Origin: Bacteroidales bacterium
GTDB taxonomy: Bacteria > Bacteroidota > Bacteroidia > Bacteroidales > VadinHA17
DNA: 64,000 nucleotides
Direction: 5' to 3'
NCBI GenBank assembly: GCA_029932855.1
Contig: JAOZPG010000001.1
Coordinates: 1 to 64,000 of the forward strand
The position numbers were made by a program, and so were the translations under genes. How positions within the stretch are numbered: position 1 is the stretch's first letter; each line of letters starts with the position of its first letter. Shown in pieces: positions 13,894-26,160 of the stretch. The notes beneath the pieces were generated by a model that made no database searches, was not told where the DNA came from, and worked only from the letters and a program-made list of their open reading frames with translations.

Positions 13894-16800
13894 AGCCTGA
13901 ATACTTTCTTTCTTTATACCAGGCTAAAAATATTATTAAAGCAAGTGCTGCCAGACTGTAATAAACAAATGCCGGTACAGGCACAGCATCTCCCTGTGCA
14001 TAAGAATGAAGTCCTGCCAGGTAATAATTAACCCCAAAATATGTCATTAGTACCGAAAAGAAACCAATAACAGAAGCCAGGTTTAGCGCAAAATGTCCTC
14101 TCAGGCCAGGAATATACCTCATATGACTAATGAATATATATACCAGAGCTGTTATCATGGCCCATGTCTCCTTGGGATCCCAGCCCCAGTAACGTCCCCA
14201 CGATTCATTGGCCCATACAGCACCAAGAAAGGTTCCTATTGAAATAAAATACACCCCAAGTATCAGTGCCATCTCATTAATATCACTCAGAACAACGATC
14301 TGACTTTGCAGTTTCTTATGGTTATCAGCTGTCTTTCCTGCATAAAGGATAAGACTAAATAAGCCCAGCACCATGGCTGTGCCCAGGAAACCATAGCTGG
14401 CAGTAATAACAGAAACATGAATCGTTAACCAGTAAGATTTCAAAACAGGTACCAGGTTGGTGATTTCCGGGTTCATCCAGCTCATATGGGCTATCAACAG
14501 GGTTAAGGCTGCAAGAAGTGATGCCGCTACCAGTGCAAATGTTGATTTCCTGACAAATATAAGCCCCGACAACATAGCTGCCCATGCAATATAGATCATA
14601 GATTCATAACCGTTACTCCATGGCGCATGACCCGATATGTACCAACGAAGGCCAAGCCCGAAAGTATGCAAAAGAAAACCCAACAATAAAAATAAACTCC
14701 CTGCTTTAATCAGCCTGTCAGCAAAGCTCTTATCACCTAGTATGGAAACCAGCATTAATATTAATAAAACAAACCCCACAGCACCATAAAAGATTGAAAG
14801 CTTCTTAAAGATATTGGCCTTGTTATAAAAAATCTCAAGTGATATTTTAGCCTCGGCAGGATACAACTCTCCGGCCATGACCTGTTGAAATGTAATTATC
14901 TCTTCAATAATTTCATCAGATTTATTTTTTTCTCCCCCGCTTAATAATGAATTCCTGTACAGATTAAATACTTCACTTACAAAAACCGAATCTTCAAAAG
15001 CAGTCATTGCGGAAACATTTCCCGGCTGATACCATTTGTTATCAGCATCCTCCTTTGCCGGAAACACCTTAAGAAGGCTCCCTGAGAAAACCATATAACA
15101 AACATTAAAACGCTCATCAACCTTCATTATTTCCTGATCGAACTTCGTTCTTGATCCGGGCTTTTTCTTATAAGCCTGCTGGACCGGACCGGCAAGTTTA
15201 TAGCCCCTTCTTGAGTTCATATCAATAAAATCAATATAGGAGGCATAACTGTCACTTATCCCAAGAAGCTTCCTGATATCCCCGTTTGACACCTTTATCA
15301 TATCTGTTCTCTGCCAATACTCAGGAAAGAGATACATTCCCATTACCACCTGCACAGGATTCAGTCCCGACAATGATTCTTTCTTACTGACCTTTCTCAA
15401 TACATCGGAAGCCATAGACTGCAAAGGCTTGATCCTTCCTCCCTGGTCCTGAACCAGTATATGTGAAAGCATTTCTGCCTGCTCTGTGTTTATCAGCTCT
15501 GTCATTTTATCATCAACATCCCGGGCATTTAGTGAAGATGAAAAAGACCCGAATACAATGATCAATAAAATCATTGACACAGATCCCTTTCCTCCCTGTT
15601 TACTGCCGGATCTTGCCAGCTGCATAAAACGACTGTTCTTATTAAAGATGGAAAGCAACATTCCCATGGTCATCAGGAAATAACCGAAATAAGTAATTGC
15701 CGTACCTGCTGCATCATGGTTAACAGATAATATTGTTCCTTTCTCATCGGTATCATATGAAGACTGGAAAAAGCGGAAACCCTTATAATTAAGGATGTTG
15801 TTCATAAAAATATTATATGACTGTTTTATCCCGTTTTCATCATCTATAAGCATTACCTCACTTGCATATGAAGCAGGACTGTTTGAGCCCGGATATCTTT
15901 CCAGCTTAAAGTCTTTCAGGTACAGGGAAAAAGGCAGCTGTATCCACCTGGACCCATAGCTTAAGGAAATCTTTACTCCCTCCATTTCATATTCATATAT
16001 ATTTCCTTTCCGTCCTTTGCTTCCAAAACATGTAAGGGTTTGTGATTGCGATTTATATTTTGCTTTAAGTATTATAGCATCCGGCCTTAACTTACCGTCA
16101 TCAGGCATTGTAAACCAGTCTTCCCTGCCCTTGTTCAGGTAGGCCGTAAGTACCAGTTGTAACTTGTCAATTGTATAAAGCCTTCTTTTCAGGAAGGGGT
16201 GAAGCTCCCCGGCCGCTAAAGTACTTTGTTCATTTGAAGTCATATCCATTAGCAAGACTTCACTTTCTGATATAAAAAACAATCCTTCTTCCTTGTTTAT
16301 AATATTAAAGGCTGCCTCTTTATTGTTGAAGCCGACCAGCAGGCCTGAGATCCGCTCAGACTGCTTTGTTTTAAGGCTATGTGACTGCCTCCCGTTTATA
16401 CCCAGCGAGACCAATGAAATATAAGCTTCCCCCGAGGGGTCAGCCATAACAGATCTTTCGGCATTTGGAACATATTTTAACAACTTTAGCTTCAGCTTTT
16501 CATCCCCTGACTTTAGCCTGAGTGATAATTTGTTCTTTTTACCGGGAATAAAATTTGTTCCCCTGAATAGCTCAGTTCGTTCAGAGCCATTATCCACAGA
16601 AACATATAAAAATGAGCCTGAAGAAATTATCTGCCCGGAAGAACTTCCTTCACGAATATGCATCGTCCCCTCATAACTCACATAACGAGTAACAGCAGCA
16701 CCAATAAACATGAAAAGAAATGCAAAATGAAAAAGGAAAATACTGAGTTTTTTCTTCCTGTACAGCTTCCCCTTTATCATATTTCCTGCCAGATTAATAA

Positions 16801-16972
16801 TAATAAATGCCAGCAAAATTTCAAACCACCTTGTATTATATACTGCTGCCCTGGCAGCGGCAGGGCCAAAGTCATTTTCAATAAATGTTGCCACTGCCGT
16901 AGAGAAAATCATTGTGAGAATTAAAAATGCCATCCAGGGCATAGAAAACAGAAAAGCGAATATTTTCTTCAT
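13868..16972 (-). CDS. ccsA: Fused cytochrome c synthetase ResB-CcsA (CcsBA)
   Basis: This 1034-residue fusion of system II cytochrome c maturation proteins exports heme and attaches it to CxxCH apocytochromes. The N-terminal ResB half has about four membrane helices around a large periplasmic domain. The C-terminal CcsA half (about 720-1030) carries the heme-handling WWD-like block near residue 929 (WGRYWGWDPKETWA) and conserved histidines in HAPWSNGYE, HMSWMNPE, HVSVITASYG and SHMRY. Fused forms of this length are common in Bacteroidota. No cytochrome or nitrite reductase gene is adjacent. A TTTG-N17-TATTTTTG promoter lies just upstream. Confidence 0.92.
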   Translation of the reverse strand: MKKIFAFLFSMPWMAFLILTMIFSTAVATFIENDFGPAAARAAVYNTRWFEILLAFIIINLAGNMIKGKLYRKKKLSIFLFHFAFLFMFIGAAVTRYVSYEGTMHIREGSSSGQIISSGSFLYVSVDNGSERTELFRGTNFIPGKKNKLSLRLKSGDEKLKLKLLKYVPNAERSVMADPSGEAYISLVSLGINGRQSHSLKTKQSERISGLLVGFNNKEAAFNIINKEEGLFFISESEVLLMDMTSNEQSTLAAGELHPFLKRRLYTIDKLQLVLTAYLNKGREDWFTMPDDGKLRPDAIILKAKYKSQSQTLTCFGSKGRKGNIYEYEMEGVKISLSYGSRWIQLPFSLYLKDFKLERYPGSNSPASYASEVMLIDDENGIKQSYNIFMNNILNYKGFRFFQSSYDTDEKGTILSVNHDAAGTAITYFGYFLMTMGMLLSIFNKNSRFMQLARSGSKQGGKGSVSMILLIIVFGSFSSSLNARDVDDKMTELINTEQAEMLSHILVQDQGGRIKPLQSMASDVLRKVSKKESLSGLNPVQVVMGMYLFPEYWQRTDMIKVSNGDIRKLLGISDSYASYIDFIDMNSRRGYKLAGPVQQAYKKKPGSRTKFDQEIMKVDERFNVCYMVFSGSLLKVFPAKEDADNKWYQPGNVSAMTAFEDSVFVSEVFNLYRNSLLSGGEKNKSDEIIEEIITFQQVMAGELYPAEAKISLEIFYNKANIFKKLSIFYGAVGFVLLILMLVSILGDKSFADRLIKAGSLFLLLGFLLHTFGLGLRWYISGHAPWSNGYESMIYIAWAAMLSGLIFVRKSTFALVAASLLAALTLLIAHMSWMNPEITNLVPVLKSYWLTIHVSVITASYGFLGTAMVLGLFSLILYAGKTADNHKKLQSQIVVLSDINEMALILGVYFISIGTFLGAVWANESWGRYWGWDPKETWAMITALVYIFISHMRYIPGLRGHFALNLASVIGFFSVLMTYFGVNYYLAGLHSYAQGDAVPVPAFVYYSLAALALIIFLAWYKERKYSGFNDLSGSR

Positions 16973-16994
16973 GTTTAATATCTGGTTAAGCCTG

Positions 16995-17023
16995 CAAAAA
17001 TAAACATATTAGGAATTACCAAA
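16995..17023 (-). promoter_or_regulatory. Bacteroidota-type promoter of ccsBA
   Basis: On the minus strand TTTG (17020-17023) is followed after 17 bases by TATTTTTG (16995-17002). The ccsBA start codon is 22 bases downstream. The spacer is 2 bases shorter than the commonest value. Confidence 0.45.
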
Positions 17024-17098
17024 GTACTAAACGTATTTTATCGGAGATTATTTATTATTTGGCAATAATATATTCGTATCCCGGAATTGATCTGGCTA

Positions 17099-18517
17099 TT
17101 AATTAAATCGTTTAATAGTTCCCTGTATAAGATTCCATGCATTTATAACATGTTTCTCACTTACATTGGTCTGTCCTATTACAAACCTGATCACAAAACT
17201 TCCATTTAAGCGGGTATGAGTAAAATAAGCCTTTCCCGAATCATTAATATCCTGTAGAAGTTTTTCATTCAAGCTATCGAGCAATTCGGGATTATCTTCT
17301 CCGGCAGGATGATACCTAAAACAAATTGTGTTTAGCGGAACCGGGGCCATGATTTCAAAATCCCCTGATTCATTTATCATTTTTTGAAGTTTAGCTGTAA
17401 GCCGGAGATGAGAACGCAATTTCTCCTGCAGGCCTGAAACGCCAAAATTGCGGATCACAAACCATAGCTTAAGAGCTCTGAACCTCCTGCCCAAAGGTAT
17501 CCCCCAGTCGCGGTAATCATTAACTTTTCCCCTGCTTTTTGTTTTCAGATACTCAGGTAATATCTCAAGACTCTTTATTAGTAAGCCGGGGTCTTTTACA
17601 AAATAAGCAGAACAATCAAAATTTGTAAACAACCATTTATGCGGATTAAATACGAAACTGTCAACCCCTTCAATTCCTTTTATCATCCAGCGAAATTCTG
17701 GAAGTAAAAGTGCCGAACCTGCCAGGGCAGCATCAACATGCAGCCATAACTTATATCGTGAACTTATGTCTGCAATCTTCTCAAGTGGGTCTATTGCAGT
17801 AGTCCCGGTAGTTCCTAATGTAGCAATTACAGATAATGGATTATAGCCATTATCTATATCTTCAATAATTGCTTTCTCCAATAATCCGGGATTCATTCTA
17901 AAATCCTTGTCAACAGCTATCTTAACCAGGCTGTTACTTCCAAGACCTGCAATTTTTACGGCTTTTTCTATTGACGAATGAGTTTCCATGGAGCAATATA
18001 TCCTGTACTTTTCATTAGCAGAAAAACCCCTTTTATTTATTTGCATGCCTGAAGCTCTTTCTCTAGCAGTAATCAAAGCGGTGAGGCTTGCTGTTGAAGC
18101 CGTATCCTGTATTACCCCTTCAAAACTACCAGGTAGTCCCAGCATTTGCTTAAGCCAGTTCATAACTCTCTCTTCAAGCTCGGCAGCCGCAGGAGATGTT
18201 TCCCATATCATGCACTGTGCCCCCAGTGTAGCAGTAAGCATCTCAGCAAGAACTGAAGGATAACTATTATTTGCAGGGAAGTATGCAAAAAAATTAGGGC
18301 TTTGCCAGTGGGTCATCCCAGGCAGGATATACTGCTTAAAATCATCAAATATTTGCTCCATTGATTCGGGTTCGCCAGGAGCTTCAGCCTGTAATTTTCT
18401 ATAAATCTCCCCGGGCTTCACCTGTGCTTTAACCGGGTATTCTTCAACAGACTCAAAATATTCTGCCATCCAGTCCACAAATTCATGGGCATGCTTTTTA
18501 AATTCTTCTGTAGTCAT
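17099..18517 (-). CDS. Aromatic L-amino acid decarboxylase (group II PLP)
   Basis: This 472-residue PLP decarboxylase is close in layout to DOPA/tryptophan/tyrosine decarboxylases. WQSPNFFAYFPANNSYPS (71-88) is the family N-terminal signature. H180 in ETHSS stacks on PLP. D262 in HVDAA binds the ring nitrogen. K294 in NPHKW forms the Schiff base. Length and motif spacing match the eukaryotic AADC enzymes. The product would be an aromatic amine such as tryptamine, tyramine or phenethylamine; the substrate cannot be fixed from sequence. It stands alone, upstream of ccsBA on the same strand, with a 126-base gap. The 238-base upstream spacer holds no clear promoter match. Confidence 0.9.
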   Translation of the reverse strand: MTTEEFKKHAHEFVDWMAEYFESVEEYPVKAQVKPGEIYRKLQAEAPGEPESMEQIFDDFKQYILPGMTHWQSPNFFAYFPANNSYPSVLAEMLTATLGAQCMIWETSPAAAELEERVMNWLKQMLGLPGSFEGVIQDTASTASLTALITARERASGMQINKRGFSANEKYRIYCSMETHSSIEKAVKIAGLGSNSLVKIAVDKDFRMNPGLLEKAIIEDIDNGYNPLSVIATLGTTGTTAIDPLEKIADISSRYKLWLHVDAALAGSALLLPEFRWMIKGIEGVDSFVFNPHKWLFTNFDCSAYFVKDPGLLIKSLEILPEYLKTKSRGKVNDYRDWGIPLGRRFRALKLWFVIRNFGVSGLQEKLRSHLRLTAKLQKMINESGDFEIMAPVPLNTICFRYHPAGEDNPELLDSLNEKLLQDINDSGKAYFTHTRLNGSFVIRFVIGQTNVSEKHVINAWNLIQGTIKRFN

Positions 18518-18755
18518 ATTTAATTTTTTAATCCAATATATATTCTGCTTTTCTAATAAAAAGAATAAGCCATCTCTAATCCAAAAACAAATAATAATGT
18601 ATGCGAATAAGCAAAAAAATACTATCTATCAATAGCCTTCGCAGATTTCCGGGAGGAATAAACCGCCTTTAATATATAGCAAATCTACCTGGCAACAAAC
18701 CAATTAAGTTACTAAAACTCCATTGGTAAGAATCGAATAAATAATATGGTTTACT

Positions 18756-19487
18756 TTATTTATTATTCAGCGACTTAACAAACATAACAAGAGCCAGCCA
18801 GTATTCAGATGAGTTTTTATTTGTTCTCCAAAGAGCGCTTGCTCCATGTTTCCCTGATCCGTCTTCAGGAATAAAGATGGTTCCCCTGGGAGAATCGGTT
18901 AGAGATAAAAGTTCGGTAATATAGGTTTTCTCCCGCTGGCTTCCTGCAACAAAATAAGGAATACTCAGGCCCTCTATGGAATCCTTTACCGAATGCCCCC
19001 GAAAATACTCTCCGGGACTAAAAGCAATAACTGCTGAAATAAGACTATCATTACTGGCTTCCTCCAGTACAAGAGATGCTGAATATGAGCTACCGAAAAT
19101 TACTAGCGGTTTATTATTGCTTATCTCCAATGCATAATTAACAGCTGCTCTGATATCCTGTTGTGCATCAAGCATTTCTCTGACTTTATATTCTTCAATT
19201 GCCCTCGCTGCCGTCTGGTTTTGAATATAATTACTCTCTTTCCCTGCCCTGAGATCGACCGACAAGGCATTATAACCCATCTTTAGAAACCTGGGAGCAA
19301 TGTGCTTGTATTCTCCCCTGGAAGACCCCGCCTGATGAAAAAATACTATATAAGGCAAATCCTTTCCTGCTATATACTGGTCAGCCGTAATCAGTAAACT
19401 ATCTGCCGACAGGAATGTTACTTGTTTTTGACCCATTGTTAACAGGGGCAATATAAATAAGCTGAATACAATTGTTATTTTTTTCAT
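18756..19487 (-). CDS. Exported alpha/beta hydrolase (dienelactone hydrolase-like)
   Basis: This 243-residue alpha/beta hydrolase has a signal peptide (MKK, hydrophobic core to LLTMGQ, cut near residue 20). The nucleophile elbow GSSYS holds Ser134. The probable catalytic His214 lies in GKHGAS. HQAGSSRGEY (51-60) supplies the oxyanion region. The substrate is unknown; the fold is shared by esterases, peptidases and dienelactone hydrolases. The ATG at 19487 is chosen over an in-frame GTG at 19502 because it begins the signal peptide and falls 2 bases after the atpC stop. That tight spacing suggests co-transcription with atpDC, though no functional link is apparent. Confidence 0.78.
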   Translation of the reverse strand: MKKITIVFSLFILPLLTMGQKQVTFLSADSLLITADQYIAGKDLPYIVFFHQAGSSRGEYKHIAPRFLKMGYNALSVDLRAGKESNYIQNQTAARAIEEYKVREMLDAQQDIRAAVNYALEISNNKPLVIFGSSYSASLVLEEASNDSLISAVIAFSPGEYFRGHSVKDSIEGLSIPYFVAGSQREKTYITELLSLTDSPRGTIFIPEDGSGKHGASALWRTNKNSSEYWLALVMFVKSLNNK

Positions 19488-19488
19488 A

Positions 19489-19731
19489 TTATGAAAATTC
19501 ACCTAGTACGATTATCTTATTCTCTTTAACCTCAATAAGTCCTCCGTCTATTTCAAAATGACTTTCCTCATTATCTTTGTTTACAACCTTAATATCTCCT
19601 TTTATAAGTGTGGAAACTATTGGTGCATGATTAGAAAGAACTTCGAAAGATCCTTTTGTACCAGGAACCCTGATCAATTTAATATCACCGCTAAAAACGG
19701 TTTTTTCCGGAGTTATTATTTCAAGAAACAT
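19489..19731 (-). CDS. atpC: F1 ATP synthase epsilon subunit, short form
   Basis: This 80-residue epsilon subunit contains only the N-terminal beta-sandwich. FLEIITPEKTVFSGDIKLIR begins the chain and the PGTKGSFEVLSNHAP block is typical. The C-terminal helical hairpin that inhibits ATP hydrolysis in other bacteria is absent. Short AtpC proteins are normal for Bacteroidota. It sits 15 bases downstream of atpD in a two-gene atpDC unit, separate from the other atp genes. Confidence 0.93.
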   Translation of the reverse strand: MFLEIITPEKTVFSGDIKLIRVPGTKGSFEVLSNHAPIVSTLIKGDIKVVNKDNEESHFEIDGGLIEVKENKIIVLGEFS

Positions 19732-19746
19732 TATAATTGTGCTCTG

Positions 19747-21934
<2,188 letters not shown>

Positions 21935-22152
21935 TTTATTCCTGTTTCTTAAGATTCTATATTAAACTGTTGCCTTTCTGCTTAATTAGCTAAATATAAT
22001 AAACTTTTCTTTCTCTATTACGTAATCAAATCTGCAAGGACATTTTGAAAGCCTTGAAGAATAATTTATCTTGTAAGGTTATTGATAAGTAAATTTATAA
22101 AATTTAAACGGCTGCATTACTTTATTTCAAATAATAATAAAACTTATAGTAA

Positions 22153-23499
22153 ATGAAATACAGCATTAAATATTATATCCTCTTCTGCTTTCTCCTGATG
22201 ATCACGGGTTTCCTTCAGGCTCAAACAACAGATGCTTCCGGTGAAAGAAGGATAGCCCTGGTAATAGGTAACAGCGACTATCTCCATGGCCCCCTTACTA
22301 ACCCGGTCAATGATGCCAGATCAATGGCAAGAGTCTTGCGTAATGCCGGTTTTGAGGTAATCCTTGGTGAAAACCTTTCCAATAAAACCGAAATGAAAAG
22401 GCTTATCAGGGATTTTGGTTTTAAGCTGGCAAAAGGTGGGGTTGGATTATTTTATTATGCCGGACACGGCCTGCAGGTTGAAGGATTTAATTTCCTTGTT
22501 CCTGTAAATGCAGTTATCAATAACGAAGCAGAAGTGGAATACGAAGCTGTTGATGCCGGTTTTGTTATTGCCCAGATGGAGGCTGCACAAAATCGTTTAA
22601 ATATAGTTATCCTGGATGCCTGCCGTAATAATCCTTATGCAAGAAGTTTCAGGTCATCAAAACAGGGACTTTCAGGAATGAATGCCCCAACCGGGACCCT
22701 TATTGCATACGCCACTGCCCCCGGCTCCGTTGCTATAGATGGTAGTGGTGTGAATGGCCTGTATACACAGGAATTACTAGCTCAAATAAATAAACCTGAC
22801 CTGCAGATAGAAGATGTATTTAAAAATGTCAGGGCACAGGTGGTTGCTAAAAGCAATGGTTTACAAACTCCCTGGGAGTCTTCTTCACTTATAGGTGATT
22901 TTTATTTCTATCCCGAAAACGTTGCTATAGCTTCAAGCCCGACACCGGCCGTTGTACCGGCTGCAATACCGGCCGTCACTGAAAAGAATGAATTTGTTGC
23001 TGAATGGAAAGCGAAAGACAATGTGTTCTGGCTTTACATTAACGGGATCGACATAAGCAGTGAAACTTCATCCCGTACACGTGGGAAAAACCTGCTGGTA
23101 ACACATTCAAAAACAAACTCAAAATTCCTTCTTGAAAACTTCTGGAACCTAAGAGACGGACAGTTAAGATCTGCTAAAATACTCGAAAGGCCTGTCTATT
23201 CAATACAAACTAAAGCTTCAGGAAGTAATGTCCAGGGGAATCCCCTTGACAGAATAAGTGCCCTGAACAGGCCATCTCCCTATACTCCCAATACCAGGAT
23301 AAAGGTTTTCTGGAGGGCAACAAGTGATTCAAAATATTTTCTTCTGGTGAATGGTATTGATATAAGCAAGGACACCAGGCACAAACTGGTAGGTGATGAC
23401 CTTTATGTTTACCACCCTCAATCGGGAAGATTATTCTTTTTAAAAGGTTTTACATACCGCAGGGATAACCGCAACCGAAAAGCAATTATCGTAAAATAA
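22153..23499 (+). CDS. Exported caspase-family (C14) protease with duplicated C-terminal module
   Basis: This 448-residue protein has a signal peptide (1-24) and a caspase p20-like domain (about 31-255). The His-Cys dyad is intact: H105 in YYAGHG and C157 in ILDACRNNP. ALVIGNSDY and DARSMARVL are family motifs. After a short Pro/Ala-rich linker (about 258-276) come two related modules (about 280-345 and 375-447), each containing NGIDIS followed by a strand-rich stretch ending in a basic segment. The tail is not a known domain and may bind a ligand or wall. It acts outside the cytoplasm. It is a single gene with no defence neighbours, so metacaspase-type housekeeping or signalling is as likely as immunity. 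Confidence 0.85.
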   Translation: MKYSIKYYILFCFLLMITGFLQAQTTDASGERRIALVIGNSDYLHGPLTNPVNDARSMARVLRNAGFEVILGENLSNKTEMKRLIRDFGFKLAKGGVGLFYYAGHGLQVEGFNFLVPVNAVINNEAEVEYEAVDAGFVIAQMEAAQNRLNIVILDACRNNPYARSFRSSKQGLSGMNAPTGTLIAYATAPGSVAIDGSGVNGLYTQELLAQINKPDLQIEDVFKNVRAQVVAKSNGLQTPWESSSLIGDFYFYPENVAIASSPTPAVVPAAIPAVTEKNEFVAEWKAKDNVFWLYINGIDISSETSSRTRGKNLLVTHSKTNSKFLLENFWNLRDGQLRSAKILERPVYSIQTKASGSNVQGNPLDRISALNRPSPYTPNTRIKVFWRATSDSKYFLLVNGIDISKDTRHKLVGDDLYVYHPQSGRLFFLKGFTYRRDNRNRKAIIVK

Positions 23500-23543
23500 T
23501 TCTGTCTCTCATACAGCAGCGGGTACAAGGGAAAATGATAATA

Positions 23544-26048
23544 CTACCGGGTTTTCAGCACTTTATGTAAACGATAAAAATTACCCGACTGAATTTTCAG
23601 AAGATAGATACCATCCGGAAGGTGTTTTATATTTATCGCCTGCATTACTGTACTCCCACTGCCGGCATTAATACTTAATCTTTCCCTGCCGAGCATATCA
23701 TAAACAGATATACTGAGGTCTTTTACTGAACCGGGGATATTGCTCAGTTCTATTTGCAAGTCAGCCTTTGTTGGATTGGGATAAACGCTTAGAGATACCC
23801 GGGATAAAGGATTGTCCGTATTGCCCGGCACATCTCCTTGTATCTCAAGATTATCAATTGCCCAGCCCCATCCATTAACCAGGGCATCCGAAAATAACCT
23901 GAATCTTATAAGTACAGTGTCTCCAGCTGAAAAAACTCCTGCGTGCAGGTTAATTATTCTTGATAAATAATTACCTGGTGAAGGTACCGATAATGAATTA
24001 CCATCCGCATCTGTCTTTTTGTAAAACAGGGTGTTCCATGAAGATTCAGTCCCTGAGTCATAGCCATCTTCAAATTTATGCCAGCTCTTCCCTTTATTAT
24101 TTGAACCTTCAACTATAACATAATCCCAGAAATCATCATCTCCATAATGGCTTCCTGCTGTCGCGGGCTCAACAAGAACTATTTCATCAAAGCTCATATA
24201 AGAATCCGATTGTTTCAATATAATTGGTATTCTTAATAGTGCATAATATTCTATCGTTTTTTCATTTTCACCTGTATATTCATAGGGATGTATTGTATGT
24301 AATGCATCATCTTCAAAGCCTTCAGGACTAGTCTGCGAAAACCCATACATCAGGAAATCTCCTCCCGGCTGGTTAAAATCATTCTCATACTCCGTTTGTG
24401 CTTCTTCCAGTCCCAGTATTAGTATCTTATGTGATCCGGTGTCCGGGGAAGCACTGATATTATTATTGCTTGAACTGTCAACGGCAATTATATTATAATA
24501 TATCGTATCATTATTTGTAATTATTCCCTGGTCGAGAAGCATATAAGCATAATACTCATCAGCAGAATCAATATCCATCATTAATGGTTCTTGTTCTGTA
24601 TTGTTTATTCTGTAAACTATATATACAGAATCAAGCCCAATATTATCTGTAACCTTTGCCCTTAATTCTATTGTATCTGTATTTTCTATAAATACAGATG
24701 TAACTGCTTTATGGTCAATAACAGGCTTAATTGTATCGGCACCCATATAAAACCGGTAATAAAACTCCGGCACCCCGGAAGGAGCAGTATATATCCTGCC
24801 AAAATAATCCTTTGTTGTTATATAATAACTTATTGCTCTGTCTGTTCTGTCAACCGGGATATCAGCTTCATATATATTTCCCTCTCCCGAAGGAAGCATC
24901 TTAATACTATCGGCAGTAAGAAGTGAATCGTAAGAATAAACCAGATATATGGAGTCAGGATAAAATATGGTATCACTTGAAATGTCAGCAAGCACAGTTA
25001 CAGATGAACTGAATTCTTCCCTGTCCTTAAGCGGCTCATGATCAATATATGTATGTATCCAGCCCCAGTCTGCCATCATACTTAATGTTATTGGTCCCGG
25101 ATTATGTATAACCTCCTCATAACCAATCTGAAATGTCATAAGTGCATTTTCAGTACCATTATATGTATTTTCATCCAGGTGATATACGCTTGATCCCGGG
25201 TTATATACGGATGGAGCATAAAGTTTGACCCTCGACCCTCCGGTTTCATGTAATACAACAGGTCCTGAAAAGTATAACTTATTCCCCGTTATTGCATTTT
25301 TCAGCTCTCCCGAAGGATTCCCGTATACAAGAGTATCTATCAGACTGTTTCCTGTTTTATCTTCAATATAATGATCAAAGACTTCCGTCAGGCCCAGACC
25401 ATTACCAAACACATCATAATATCCATTATCACCACTAACTCCCAGGCTGCCAATAAAACCAAGTCCATGTGCAATTTCGTGCAATACCACAGATACCATA
25501 TCGTATTTATTATCAGGGGTATTCCCGTCTGTTCCATAGTACCAGCTTTTTTGAGCACTATTGAAACTGGCAAAAATATCAGGCTGTGTTTCGCCTGTAA
25601 TCTCTTTTCTGATCATTTTTTCTGCCAGGGCAACAGGATAAAATGCATATGGCTTCAGGCCGCCAATACCAATACCCAGGTTACCATACATATAATAAGT
25701 TGCTCCAAGTACACCCGAACCCAGATTCTCCCATTTTGCCTGCATATAAATAGGTACTTCACTTACAATCAAAGATTCCCATATCTGAACCGCAAACTCG
25801 AATGCAGTTTTGGCTTCGGGAGTAAAACCCTGGTAATCAACTATGATATCTGCTGTTTTTTCGCTCCCTTTGGTAGCATTAAACACGAATCCCTTTGGCG
25901 GAGGCACATAAGCCTTTTCATTCCTGCCACTGCCATATAATATTACGGGGTCTGATTTTTTCATAACTGTCCCCGGCCTGGTCTGAGAATTTGCACTTGT
26001 AAATAATAAAACAGAGAGCAGTAATATAAGTGTATATGAATTTTTCAT
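23544..26048 (-). CDS. Secreted metalloprotease with T9SS C-terminal domain
   Basis: This protein of about 834 residues has a signal peptide and an N-terminal metalloprotease domain carrying HEIAHGLGF (190-198 from the chosen start). The HExxHxxGxxH metzincin pattern is incomplete, as no His follows at the third position, so the third zinc ligand must lie elsewhere. Middle regions (about 340-540) look like beta-sandwich repeats. A jelly-roll-like segment precedes the type IX sorting domain, which starts at VYPNPTK, about 80 residues from the end. ATG at 26048 is preferred to an in-frame GTG 6 bases upstream. Extracellular proteolysis is likely. The stop lies 44 bases from the convergent caspase-like gene. 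Confidence 0.82.
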   Translation of the reverse strand: MKNSYTLILLLSVLLFTSANSQTRPGTVMKKSDPVILYGSGRNEKAYVPPPKGFVFNATKGSEKTADIIVDYQGFTPEAKTAFEFAVQIWESLIVSEVPIYMQAKWENLGSGVLGATYYMYGNLGIGIGGLKPYAFYPVALAEKMIRKEITGETQPDIFASFNSAQKSWYYGTDGNTPDNKYDMVSVVLHEIAHGLGFIGSLGVSGDNGYYDVFGNGLGLTEVFDHYIEDKTGNSLIDTLVYGNPSGELKNAITGNKLYFSGPVVLHETGGSRVKLYAPSVYNPGSSVYHLDENTYNGTENALMTFQIGYEEVIHNPGPITLSMMADWGWIHTYIDHEPLKDREEFSSSVTVLADISSDTIFYPDSIYLVYSYDSLLTADSIKMLPSGEGNIYEADIPVDRTDRAISYYITTKDYFGRIYTAPSGVPEFYYRFYMGADTIKPVIDHKAVTSVFIENTDTIELRAKVTDNIGLDSVYIVYRINNTEQEPLMMDIDSADEYYAYMLLDQGIITNNDTIYYNIIAVDSSSNNNISASPDTGSHKILILGLEEAQTEYENDFNQPGGDFLMYGFSQTSPEGFEDDALHTIHPYEYTGENEKTIEYYALLRIPIILKQSDSYMSFDEIVLVEPATAGSHYGDDDFWDYVIVEGSNNKGKSWHKFEDGYDSGTESSWNTLFYKKTDADGNSLSVPSPGNYLSRIINLHAGVFSAGDTVLIRFRLFSDALVNGWGWAIDNLEIQGDVPGNTDNPLSRVSLSVYPNPTKADLQIELSNIPGSVKDLSISVYDMLGRERLSINAGSGSTVMQAINIKHLPDGIYLLKIQSGNFYRLHKVLKTR

Positions 26049-26160
26049 CAGCACGGTTATTATAACTAATTATTATTAATAAGCACAAAATTATAAAACT
26101 TTGACCTTGCACATCATTCAGGCTTATATTATTCATTAATTTTGAGGAAATCAATAATTT

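Noticed and set aside
18518-18755. Riboswitch or attenuator upstream of the decarboxylase
   Set aside because: No stable hairpin, leader peptide or conserved aptamer-like segment could be found.
22017-22026. Palindrome ATTACGTAAT upstream of the barrel and caspase-like genes
   Set aside because: At 10 bases in AT-rich DNA it may occur by chance; there is no second copy or positional support.
25371-25940. 189-residue plus-strand frame opposite the T9SS metalloprotease
   Set aside because: The opposite strand encodes a protein with signal peptide, zinc motif and sorting domain; this frame has no recognisable feature.
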